In this document: positions 7,650-14,468 of the stretch, piece by piece
Layout: every line of letters begins with the position of its first letter
Position numbering within the stretch: position 1 is the first letter of the stretch
Source of the DNA: an uncultured Muribaculaceae bacterium
Lineage (GTDB): Bacteria; Bacteroidota; Bacteroidia; Bacteroidales; Muribaculaceae
Direction: 5' to 3'
NCBI GenBank assembly: GCA_902494515.1
Contig: CABUTS010000040.1
Location: forward strand, 1-24,997
Length of the DNA stretch: 24,997 nt
Position numbers and translations under genes: made by a program
Notes under the pieces: model-generated
Database searches by the model: none
What the model saw: the letters and a program-made list of their open reading frames with translations, nothing else
Told to the model about the DNA's origin: nothing

Positions 7650-8975
7650 TCAGTTGTTACGCTTTTGGCCGCACGAGGGGCAGAACTTGGTGCCGGGAGG
7701 CAGAGTAGCGCCGCAGCGGGAGCACTTATTGTCGGGAGCAATCACCGGCTGACCGCAGGATGGGCAGAAACGGGTTCCCTGCGGGATTTCGGCGCCGCAG
7801 AAAGCACATTTCTGCGAGGGGCCGGCAAGCTGTGTGCCGCAACTTACACAGCGGCGGGCGCCTTCGGGATTGTCGGTGCCGCATTTGGGGCAGGGATTGT
7901 ATTTGTGGCCGCAGTGAGGACAGAACCCTGATGTCGAGGGGAATTTCTGGGCACAGTCGGCGCAGAACACCATGCGCGGCTGCTGACCGCCGGGAAAGCT
8001 CCCCTGGCCACCCGGATAGCCCCCTTGGCCACCCGGATAACCTCCCTGTCCGCCGGGATAACCGCCTTGTCCGCCGGGGCCGAAGGTGGGCTGCTGATAC
8101 TGGGGTGCCATTGCCGCGCCGCCCATGCCGCCGCCGTTCATGCCGCCCATCATGTTGATGGCCATAAGGCCGCCGATGAGCGAGCTGTCGCCGCCGTTGC
8201 CAAACTGTCCGATGGCGTTGTTGGCGGTGTCGAACATCTGGGCTTGCTGCCAGGTGTGACCGGTAATCGACATGGAGCTCTGCTCGGACAGGGCCTGTTT
8301 TACCTTGACACCCTCGGGGGTAGTGGTGTCGATATCTATGTTGCTGATATAGAACTTTGTAAGCTCCAGACCGAGATTCGCCCAGAAGGGACGCATCACC
8401 TCGGTTACGTGGGCGGAGAGCTGGTCGAGATACCCCGAGACGAACTTGTAGCCGATATGGTTCTGGGTCATGTACTGGACCAGGGCCGACTTCACCTTCG
8501 TGGAGAATTCGCCGGTGAACTGGGCGGTCATTTCGTCTTCGGTGTAGATATATTTTGTACCGACGACTTTGATGAGGAACTTCTCGGGGTCGATGACCTT
8601 CAGGCCGTACTGGCCGGAGGCCATCAGAGGGAGGAAGGTGTTGTAGTCGGAGTCATGGATGCCGAGCTGGAAAATATCCCAGGGGATATTATAGCTTTCG
8701 ACAAGGTTTACGAACCACACTTCGGCGGTGAAGGGGTTCTTTCCGCCGAAGGGGATGCCGTAGAGGCTGCGGAGAATCGGCAGGTTGGCGGTGTCGAGGG
8801 TATGTTTGTCCGGTCCGAACTTGCCAATAAGCCGCCCTTTGGAGAAAAGGAGGGCCACCTGCGATTCCTGCACGATGAGTTGGGTGTAGGTCGAGAGGTT
8901 GTTCTCGGGATAATGATAAGCGTAAACCACCTGGTTGCCCTGGGGTTTCCATATAATACAATCTATAATTGCCAT
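7650..8975 (-). CDS. SPFH/Band-7 (YdjI-like) protein with Gly-rich linker and four zinc ribbons, first gene of operon
   Basis: A 441-aa protein. Residues about 20-230 resemble the YdjI/COG4260 'virion core protein' branch of the SPFH superfamily: LIVQESQVALLFSKGRLIGKFGPDKHTLD, then AEVWFVN and LGLELTKFYISNIDID near the end of the domain. Residues about 272-334 are a Gly-rich linker with GGYPGGQ repeats (21-bp DNA units near 8000-8085). Residues 335-441 carry eight CxxC motifs (CADC/CPHC, CPKC/CVSC, CAFC/CPSC, CSRC/CPSC), that is four zinc ribbons. There is no transmembrane helix, so membrane binding would be peripheral. In Bacillus subtilis YdjI works with PspA-like and zinc-ribbon membrane proteins in envelope protection; no PspA is encoded here. 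It leads a six-gene operon. No strong consensus promoter was found in 8976-9052; AATATTTG (minus strand, 9003-9010) is the best partial match. Confidence 0.8.
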   Translation of the reverse strand: MAIIDCIIWKPQGNQVVYAYHYPENNLSTYTQLIVQESQVALLFSKGRLIGKFGPDKHTLDTANLPILRSLYGIPFGGKNPFTAEVWFVNLVESYNIPWDIFQLGIHDSDYNTFLPLMASGQYGLKVIDPEKFLIKVVGTKYIYTEDEMTAQFTGEFSTKVKSALVQYMTQNHIGYKFVSGYLDQLSAHVTEVMRPFWANLGLELTKFYISNIDIDTTTPEGVKVKQALSEQSSMSITGHTWQQAQMFDTANNAIGQFGNGGDSSLIGGLMAINMMGGMNGGGMGGAAMAPQYQQPTFGPGGQGGYPGGQGGYPGGQGGYPGGQGSFPGGQQPRMVFCADCAQKFPSTSGFCPHCGHKYNPCPKCGTDNPEGARRCVSCGTQLAGPSQKCAFCGAEIPQGTRFCPSCGQPVIAPDNKCSRCGATLPPGTKFCPSCGQKRNN

Positions 8976-9052
8976 AATATAATGTTTATCAATGTGTTAA
9001 TACAAATATTTACAATGGTGTATATATTCTTTAAGGTAAGTACGTGAAAAGG

Positions 9053-9081
9053 GAAGATTTGTGTGCGTGTGTGAAATCTTC
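9053..9081 (-). terminator. Hairpin after the histidine kinase gene, possible weak terminator
   Basis: GAAGATTT (9053-9060) and AAATCTTC (9074-9081) form an 8-bp stem with a GT-rich loop, 25 bases downstream of the kinase stop codon. On the minus strand it is followed by CCCTTTTC rather than a clean T run, so termination may be partial and the kinase transcript could reach the SPFH operon. Confidence 0.5.
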
Positions 9082-9105
9082 TGAAAGGGACATCCCGGCA
9101 AAAAG

Positions 9106-11337
9106 TTATTTACGGATGGGAGTGGAGGTTTTCGCCCCTTCGGAAAGGGGGAGGGTCAGTACAAACCGGGCGCCGGAAGCGGTCTTGGTGGTGTCGAGCA
9201 CCAGTGTGCCCCCCATCCGCTCCGCAAGCATGCGGGCGATGGTCAGGCCAATCCCTGCGCCGGGAGTTTTGGGCGAGAGTTTCACGAATCGGTCGAAGAT
9301 ATGCTCCCGCTCGGAATACGGGATACCGATACCGGTGTCTTCGACAGTGAACACGGCGGTATTGTTCGCCTCGTCCCTGCGGCAGGTGAGGGAGATAACG
9401 CCATGGCTCGTGAATTTGGCAGCATTGCTCAGCAGATTGTTGAGAATCTGGAGCAGGCGGTGGCGGTCGATGCTGAAAAGGAAGTTTTCGGCATCGATTT
9501 TCAGTTCCACACCGTCGGCGAAACTATGGCGGCAGGCATCGGCCGCGGCCTCGCAGATCGGAACGGAGTCGTAAATGCTGTTTTCAATTCTCAGCGAGCT
9601 GTTGCTGAGGTATGACAGCTGGAGCACATCCTCGATGATGGTGCTGACCATCGAGCAGTTCAGGTGCAGCCGGTAAGCGAAATCGCGCATGAACTGCCGG
9701 CGGTCCTCCTCGGTGTTCTCCACGAGGATTGTGGCGTATTCGTTCATGGCCTGGAGGGGCGTCGAGATTTCGTGGCTCATGTTGTTGATGAACTCCGACT
9801 TCAGACGGTTTGCGCTGGCGGCCTCGTCGCGGGCCTCCTTGAGCTCTACGTTCTTGGCGGCGAGATTGTCGCGTTCGCGGGCAACCTCGGCGTTGGAACG
9901 CTCCAGTTTCCTGGTCAGCAGCGCTTTGCGGCGGTTAAGCCTGAGCACGACAAGCAGCGACAGGATGAGCACGAGCAGCAGCACGCAGCATACGAAGGTT
10001 ACCGTGCGCCACATCACCTTCTGGGCGCCCTGCTTCTCCTCCTGCAGACGCAGGTTGTTGATTTTGAAGTCGTTGACATCGTAGAGCACCTGGAGTTCGC
10101 GGAAACGCTCCTGCTGGCGCGAGTCGAGGGTGGTTTCCAGTTCGGCGATATATTGCGGATAGGTTTCGAGCAGACGGTCGCCGCGCCCGATGGCCTTGGC
10201 CGACTCGATGTACATCTTCAGCACCACTCGGCGGTTGAAGCTGTAGCGTTTTTTATCGAGATTACCATCGAGGATGCTGAACACCTTCGGGTAATCCTTT
10301 TTGGCGTAATAATAATAGAGGTCGGGGGTCGGGGCATCGCGGTAAGCGGCGCGGCAGCGGGCATCGCGTCCGGTCATCTCCAGGGCCAGCTTATGGTATT
10401 TTTCGAGAGCAGCGGGCTGAAGCGCCGTATAATTCTGAAGGATGCGGGTATAGACAAGATAACGGTTGGCGTCGTACGACCGGTATTTGCGGCCGAGCTC
10501 CTTGTTTCGGGCGTCGAGATAGTCCATCTCCTTCAGCAGTTTCTGACAGACGTCGATGGCCTCGGCGGGGCGCTGCACCTTGGAGAAAATCATCGAAGCC
10601 CACACATAATAGGCGTTGCGCAGGGCATGGCTGTCAGGGTCCGACTGCTCGATGAGGCCGTCAAGCTGCTTGAGGTATTTCGCAAGGGTTTCGCCGGCCG
10701 AAATGTCCGACAGACGGAGGCAGACGGCGTAGAGGAGCAGAATCCGCTCGTTGAGGTCGGTCGGAGGGTTGGTGTTGAGCTGCTGCAGAAGTTGCTGGAG
10801 CTGTTTCTCCTTTTCCTCGTCGGAAGAATAGAGCATCTTGCAGTTGTTCTGGGTCACACGGATGAAAGCGATGGTGTGCTCCCGGTCGCTCGAGGCGGGG
10901 AAAAGTTTTGCCTGTTCGAGGGTCAGGGTTAGGATGGAGTCGTTCGAGAGTCCTGAATTCGCGATGTTGCGGATGGCGTCGAGGGCGATGTCGTCGCGGC
11001 CGGCGCGGCGAGCGGTCTGAACAAGCTGCCAGCCGTAGCTGCGGCCCCGGTCGGAGCCATAATACAGGTCGTGGAGGTTGAAAAGCGGAGCGAGGGAGTC
11101 CGATGCTGTTTTTGCCTGAGCCAGCAAATCAAGTTCTCCCTGAATTTGCTTTAATACGACAGAATCCTGTTTGGCTTTGGAAGAATTTTGGTTTGCTGCG
11201 GCAGGGGAATTACCCTTCGTGTCACCGGCGGCCGACGCCGACATGGCACAAAGAACAAAAACCGATATGTAAAAAGCTCGCAAACAGGTCGTTGCGAAAT
11301 CTTTAATCTGCGCAAGGCGCAGTGTGACTGGCCGCAT
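9106..11337 (-). CDS. Orphan sensor histidine kinase with periplasmic TPR-like sensor
   Basis: A 743-aa protein. Residues 1-37 are a signal sequence (FYISVFVLCAMSASAAG). Residues about 55-420 are helical and TPR-like and should lie in the periplasm. A membrane helix spans 443-466 (WRTVTFVCCVLLLVLILSLL), followed by a coiled coil (475-510). The HisKA H-box has the phospho-acceptor His at 522 (MSHEISTPLQAM). The HATPase domain shows the N box NNLLSNAAKF (633-642), DTGIGIP (667-673) and GAGIGLTIA (693-701). There is no receiver or output domain and no adjacent response regulator, so it is an orphan kinase. This TPR-kinase architecture is common in Bacteroidetes. It has its own promoter and lies upstream of the SPFH operon on the same strand, with only a weak hairpin between. 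Confidence 0.9.
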   Translation of the reverse strand: MRPVTLRLAQIKDFATTCLRAFYISVFVLCAMSASAAGDTKGNSPAAANQNSSKAKQDSVVLKQIQGELDLLAQAKTASDSLAPLFNLHDLYYGSDRGRSYGWQLVQTARRAGRDDIALDAIRNIANSGLSNDSILTLTLEQAKLFPASSDREHTIAFIRVTQNNCKMLYSSDEEKEKQLQQLLQQLNTNPPTDLNERILLLYAVCLRLSDISAGETLAKYLKQLDGLIEQSDPDSHALRNAYYVWASMIFSKVQRPAEAIDVCQKLLKEMDYLDARNKELGRKYRSYDANRYLVYTRILQNYTALQPAALEKYHKLALEMTGRDARCRAAYRDAPTPDLYYYYAKKDYPKVFSILDGNLDKKRYSFNRRVVLKMYIESAKAIGRGDRLLETYPQYIAELETTLDSRQQERFRELQVLYDVNDFKINNLRLQEEKQGAQKVMWRTVTFVCCVLLLVLILSLLVVLRLNRRKALLTRKLERSNAEVARERDNLAAKNVELKEARDEAASANRLKSEFINNMSHEISTPLQAMNEYATILVENTEEDRRQFMRDFAYRLHLNCSMVSTIIEDVLQLSYLSNSSLRIENSIYDSVPICEAAADACRHSFADGVELKIDAENFLFSIDRHRLLQILNNLLSNAAKFTSHGVISLTCRRDEANNTAVFTVEDTGIGIPYSEREHIFDRFVKLSPKTPGAGIGLTIARMLAERMGGTLVLDTTKTASGARFVLTLPLSEGAKTSTPIRK

Positions 11338-11415
11338 TGGCGATAATGAATTGGATACCTACGTAAGCTGAGGCAATTAAAATGATGAAAAAACTGCCGT
11401 CACATACTTACTCGG

Positions 11416-11447
11416 CAAAGATAAAATATTAAACTGACTTATGCAAA
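11416..11447 (-). promoter_or_regulatory. Bacteroidetes-type promoter for the histidine kinase gene
   Basis: On the minus strand TTTG (11444-11447) is followed after 20 bp by TATCTTTG (11416-11423), a full match to the -33/-7 consensus. Transcription should begin near 11409 and give a leader of about 70 bases. Confidence 0.75.
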
Positions 11448-11542
11448 TTATTTCTACATTCTTTTTCGATTTTTTATGTTTTCATCGTCCGCCTCTTTTA
11501 TTTTAACATTGAACGGGTGCTTTCCCGTATATTAAACACAAC

Positions 11543-11578
11543 AGCCCGACGGCCGAGAATAATCTCTGCCGTCAGGCC
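11543..11578 (-). terminator. Terminator hairpin after the uridine phosphorylase gene
   Basis: GACGGC-C-GAGA (11548-11558) pairs with TCTC-T-GCCGTC (11563-11573) around a 4-base loop, and the stem can be extended by GCC/GGC. On the minus strand the sequence after it is TG-rich (GTTGTGTTTAAT), an imperfect T tract. It separates the phosphorylase transcript from the kinase promoter. Confidence 0.6.
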
Positions 11579-11599
11579 GACATATGGCTTTCGGATGGT

Positions 11600-11683
11600 C
11601 AGCTGCGTTCGGGAAAAGCGGCTATAACGCGCCGTTAATCACAGCTGCGTTCTGGGAAAACGCGGCTGCAACGCCGCTAACCG
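11600..11683. repeat. Tandem 42-bp repeat, two imperfect copies
   Basis: Two copies start CAGCTGCGTTC at 11600 and 11642. Each contains GCGTT...AACGC arms able to form a hairpin. They lie between the uridine phosphorylase stop codon and its terminator. With the kinase promoter and that terminator they account for most of the 352-base gap 11338-11689; no gene is seen in it. Confidence 0.6.
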
Positions 11684-11689
11684 CGAGGT

Positions 11690-12565
11690 TTAAATACGTT
11701 CAAGAACCGTTGCGATGAGGTCGCGAATGGCGGTCTTGTAGTTAGGGGTGGCGTCGTGGCGCATACGGTTGGCGATTATGGAGCATACGGTCATGCAGCG
11801 GTGGCCCATCAGGCGGCCGAGGCCCTGCAGCGGGGCGGATTCCATCTCGTAATTGGTGACCTTGCGGCCGTTGAAACGGAATTCCTCAATGCGGCGGTTG
11901 AGGTCGGGATTGGCCAGTGGGAGGCGAAGTTCGCGTCCCTGCGGACCGTAGAAACCTACAGCCGAAATGGTGTTGCCGCGAACCATGTCGTCGCCGCCGA
12001 TCTGGGCGACGAGTTCAGCGTCGGCGTCGACCACGTAGGGTTTCGCCCAGAGGGGATTCCAGCCCACGCTTTCGCAGAAGGCATGCTCGAAGTCAAGGTC
12101 GGCGACCTCGTTGCGGCCGGCGTAGTAGTTGAGAACGCCGTCGAAACCGATGGCTTTCTCGGCGATGACAGGGGTTCCGAGCATCAGTTCGGGCTGAAGG
12201 GCGCCGGAGGTGCCGATGCGCACCATCGAGAGGCGGCGCTTCTGCTCCCTGACCTCGCGGGTCTTGAAGTCGATGTTGGCCAGGGCGTCGAGTTCGTTGA
12301 TAACGATGTCGATGTTGTCCGGGCCGATGCCGTGGCTCAGACACATGATTGGTTTCCCTTTGTAAGAGCCGCCGATGGTGTGGAATTCGCGCGACTGCAC
12401 CTCGAAGTCGCGATGGTCGAAATGCTCGGCCACGATGTTGACGCGGGCCGGGTCACCGACGAGGATAATGCGGTCGGTGAGCTGTTCGGGGAGAAGATGG
12501 AGATGGAACACAGAGCCGTCGGGGTTGATGATCAGCTCGGAGGGGGCGATAATTTTCTTTTCCAT
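11690..12565 (-). CDS. udp: Uridine phosphorylase / nucleoside phosphorylase
   Basis: A 291-aa cytoplasmic enzyme of the PNP/UDP phosphorylase family, which splits uridine (or a related nucleoside) with phosphate into base and ribose-1-phosphate for salvage. The N-terminal phosphate-binding motif is ILVGDPARVNIVAEHFD; GIGPDNIDIVINEL and VRIGTSGALQPE follow in the usual order. The ribose-binding Glu lies in NYEMESAPLQGLG near residue 242. The length is somewhat above the 250-aa E. coli enzyme, as in other Bacteroidetes homologues. The start MEKKIIAPSEL follows a leader hairpin by 16 bases. Substrate choice (uridine against other nucleosides) cannot be fixed from sequence alone. Confidence 0.85.
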   Translation of the reverse strand: MEKKIIAPSELIINPDGSVFHLHLLPEQLTDRIILVGDPARVNIVAEHFDHRDFEVQSREFHTIGGSYKGKPIMCLSHGIGPDNIDIVINELDALANIDFKTREVREQKRRLSMVRIGTSGALQPELMLGTPVIAEKAIGFDGVLNYYAGRNEVADLDFEHAFCESVGWNPLWAKPYVVDADAELVAQIGGDDMVRGNTISAVGFYGPQGRELRLPLANPDLNRRIEEFRFNGRKVTNYEMESAPLQGLGRLMGHRCMTVCSIIANRMRHDATPNYKTAIRDLIATVLERI

Positions 12566-12581
12566 GGTTGACGTGTTGGGG

Positions 12582-12596
12582 GCGGCTGTCAGCCGC
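12582..12596 (-). promoter_or_regulatory. Perfect hairpin in the udp leader
   Basis: GCGGCT-GTC-AGCCGC (plus strand) forms a 6-bp perfect stem with a 3-base loop about 16 bases before the udp start codon. It is followed by TTTTTT only on the plus strand, so it is not a good terminator for dprA on the minus strand. A leader element is more likely. Confidence 0.4.
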
Positions 12597-12685
12597 AGTT
12601 TTTTGACTTTCGATGGGGAGCGGGGCGTACGAGCCCGTTTTGAACTCCCTATATTATATAAGGTGTAAGTAAGCCATTTTGTTTA

Positions 12686-13807
12686 TTACGCCGGGCGAAA
12701 GCGCGAACCGGGGAGCGAGAGGATATGTCCTTCGATTTCGAGTTTCATCAGCAACGCCATCATCTTTCCGACCGGATATTTCAGCTCCCCGGCCATGGCG
12801 TTGAGGTCCCCTTCGCCATTGCGGCGGAGATATTCGATGACCGCTTCCTCCTCGGGGGTAAAGTCCGCAAACAGCTGTTGCTGAAGCGGCTGCTCCGCGG
12901 GAAGCGGAGCCCATCCCATCGCCTCAATCAATTGGTCGGCGTTCTCGCAGAGCTGCGCCACCTGCGTGCGTATCAGCTTGTTACAGCCGCCGCTGAACTT
13001 GTCGCCGACACGGCCTGGCAGCGCGAGGACCTCGCGGTTATATTCGCGGGCAAGCCTTGCGGTATAGAGCGCCCCGCCATGCTCGGCAGCCGATTCAGCC
13101 ACGACCAGGCAGTCGGCCATTCCGGCTACTATCCGGTTGCGGGCCAGGAAGTTACCGCGGAAAGGCCGGGTGCCGTGCGGATAGTCGCTGATGAGGATGC
13201 CGCTCCCTTCGGAAATCATTTTTACGGCGTCGTTGCGGTTGCCCGGGGGATACAGCGTGTCGAGGCCATGGGCCAGCACAGCGGCGGTAGGCACTCCGCA
13301 TTTCATCGCGGCACGATGGGCCGCGATGTCGCAACCGAATGCTAATCCGCTGACAATCAGCAGGTCATTGCCGAGCTTCACTTTCAGTTCCTCGACAAGT
13401 TTGCCGATAAATGAAATACCGTAGACGGTGGCGTTGCGCGTGCCGACAATGCCGATGGAATAGCGGGGATTGAGGTTCGCCTGACCGAGACTGTAGAGCA
13501 TCAGCGGGGCGTCGTCGCACTCCGCCAATCGCCGGGGATAGGCCTCGTCCTGCCACCATATCAGATTGATTCTGTGAGATTTGACAAATTCAATCTCCGC
13601 CCGTGCGAGCTGCATGGCAGCCGCGCGCACCGAGTCGTTGAACAGCGAGGGATTCAGACGCGTTTCGCGCGTAACCGTCTGGAGGTCGGTGGTCATGAGC
13701 CGCCCGGCGCTCCAACCCATTGCCTCGAGACGCCGCGCCTGCTCCAGGGTCATCCCCTTCACCGAGCCTAACGCCACCCGGCAGAGCAATTCGTCACTCA
13801 TTTCCAT
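12686..13807 (-). CDS. dprA: DNA processing protein DprA
   Basis: A 373-aa DprA/Smf protein, which loads RecA onto incoming single-stranded DNA during transformation. Residues about 5-60 are the helical N-terminal domain. The Rossmann-like core shows IGIVGTRNATVYG, VSGLAFGCDIAAHRAAM, VLAHGLDTLYPPGNR, RPFRGNFLARNRIVAGMAD and LALPGRVGDKFSGGCNKLI, all in the family order. Residues about 310-373 are a winged-helix domain (EEEAVIEYLRRNGEGDLNAM), as in many DprA proteins. It lies 23 bases downstream of the thioesterase gene and is probably co-transcribed with it. Bacteroidetes carry dprA widely without proven natural competence, so its role here may be general DNA handling. Confidence 0.95.
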   Translation of the reverse strand: MEMSDELLCRVALGSVKGMTLEQARRLEAMGWSAGRLMTTDLQTVTRETRLNPSLFNDSVRAAAMQLARAEIEFVKSHRINLIWWQDEAYPRRLAECDDAPLMLYSLGQANLNPRYSIGIVGTRNATVYGISFIGKLVEELKVKLGNDLLIVSGLAFGCDIAAHRAAMKCGVPTAAVLAHGLDTLYPPGNRNDAVKMISEGSGILISDYPHGTRPFRGNFLARNRIVAGMADCLVVAESAAEHGGALYTARLAREYNREVLALPGRVGDKFSGGCNKLIRTQVAQLCENADQLIEAMGWAPLPAEQPLQQQLFADFTPEEEAVIEYLRRNGEGDLNAMAGELKYPVGKMMALLMKLEIEGHILSLPGSRFRPA

Positions 13808-13830
13808 AACTCACTGTCAATCAATCAAGT

Positions 13831-14283
13831 TCAAAAGGTTTTGCTGCCGCCGTTCTCGCCGGACTTGCCGTCGGAAAAACTCCCGGCAAAGGCCTCGGCG
13901 AGCTGATCGCCGCGGCTCAGGCGACCGTTCTCCAGCGCCACGATGGTCACCAGGGCCTTCACCACCTGCTTGCCGCGCAGGTTGAAAATATCCTGATGGA
14001 AAATGAACCGCGCACCGCGGCGTTCGAGCCACAGCGCACTGGTCATTGTTTCCGACAACCGAAGAGGGGTCATGTAGGAAATCTCGATTTTGCTGACCAC
14101 CGGATCGATTCCGCGACGCTGCATATCGCGGAACGACACACCGCGGCTCTCACAGAACTCATGGCGAGTGTGCTCGAGGTAATGCAGATAATTGGCGTTG
14201 TTGACGATTCCCTGCGAGTCGACTTCGTAGTCCCTGACTTTCAGAGGCATCTCAAATATATAGCAGCTCTTCGATTCTTTCAT
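13831..14283 (-). CDS. Acyl-CoA thioesterase, 4HBT hot-dog fold (YbgC/FadM type)
   Basis: A 150-aa single hot-dog domain protein. The active-site region VRDYEVDSQGIVNNANYLHYLEHTRHEF (key residues Asp, Gln-Gly and Asn-Tyr, about residues 17-40) matches the 4-hydroxybenzoyl-CoA thioesterase family. Such enzymes hydrolyse acyl-CoA or acyl-ACP thioesters in the cytoplasm; the acyl chain is not predictable. It precedes dprA in the same transcript, a pairing seen in other Bacteroidales, and is transcribed away from the M3 peptidase gene. Confidence 0.85.
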   Translation of the reverse strand: MKESKSCYIFEMPLKVRDYEVDSQGIVNNANYLHYLEHTRHEFCESRGVSFRDMQRRGIDPVVSKIEISYMTPLRLSETMTSALWLERRGARFIFHQDIFNLRGKQVVKALVTIVALENGRLSRGDQLAEAFAGSFSDGKSGENGGSKTF

Positions 14284-14350
14284 GCTGTGAAACTGAAGTT
14301 TCCCGCGGGGACGAAAATCCGCCGCGGTTGAGATTTGTGAAACTATTCCC

Positions 14351-14358
14351 CAAAGTTA
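14351..14358 (-). promoter_or_regulatory. -7 element for the thioesterase-dprA transcript
   Basis: CAAAGTTA on the plus strand reads TAACTTTG on the minus strand, the commonest -7 sequence in this window. No clear -33 TTTG is seen at the right distance. It would give a leader of about 60 bases. Confidence 0.55.
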
Positions 14359-14421
14359 ACACTTTTTTCCGAAAGCACACCTCCCGCAGCTTAAAAAAAA
14401 ACAAAACTTTAAGGCCGCATC

Positions 14422-14452
14422 TTGCACGTCACACCAAAAAAAGCTAACTTTG
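14422..14452 (+). promoter_or_regulatory. Bacteroidetes-type promoter for the M3 peptidase gene
   Basis: TTG at 14422-14424 and TAACTTTG at 14445-14452 are separated by 20 bp. The predicted start is about 10 bases before the ATG at 14469, so the leader is very short. Confidence 0.8.
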
Positions 14453-14468
14453 CATAAATTTACGCGAT

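Noticed and set aside
8025..9047. 340-codon open frame on the plus strand opposite the SPFH gene
   Set aside because: The minus strand has the SPFH domain and zinc ribbons; the antisense frame has no recognisable domain.
9664..10932. 422-codon open frame on the plus strand inside the histidine kinase
   Set aside because: The minus strand encodes unmistakable kinase motifs over the same DNA; the plus frame is a mirror of its codon bias.
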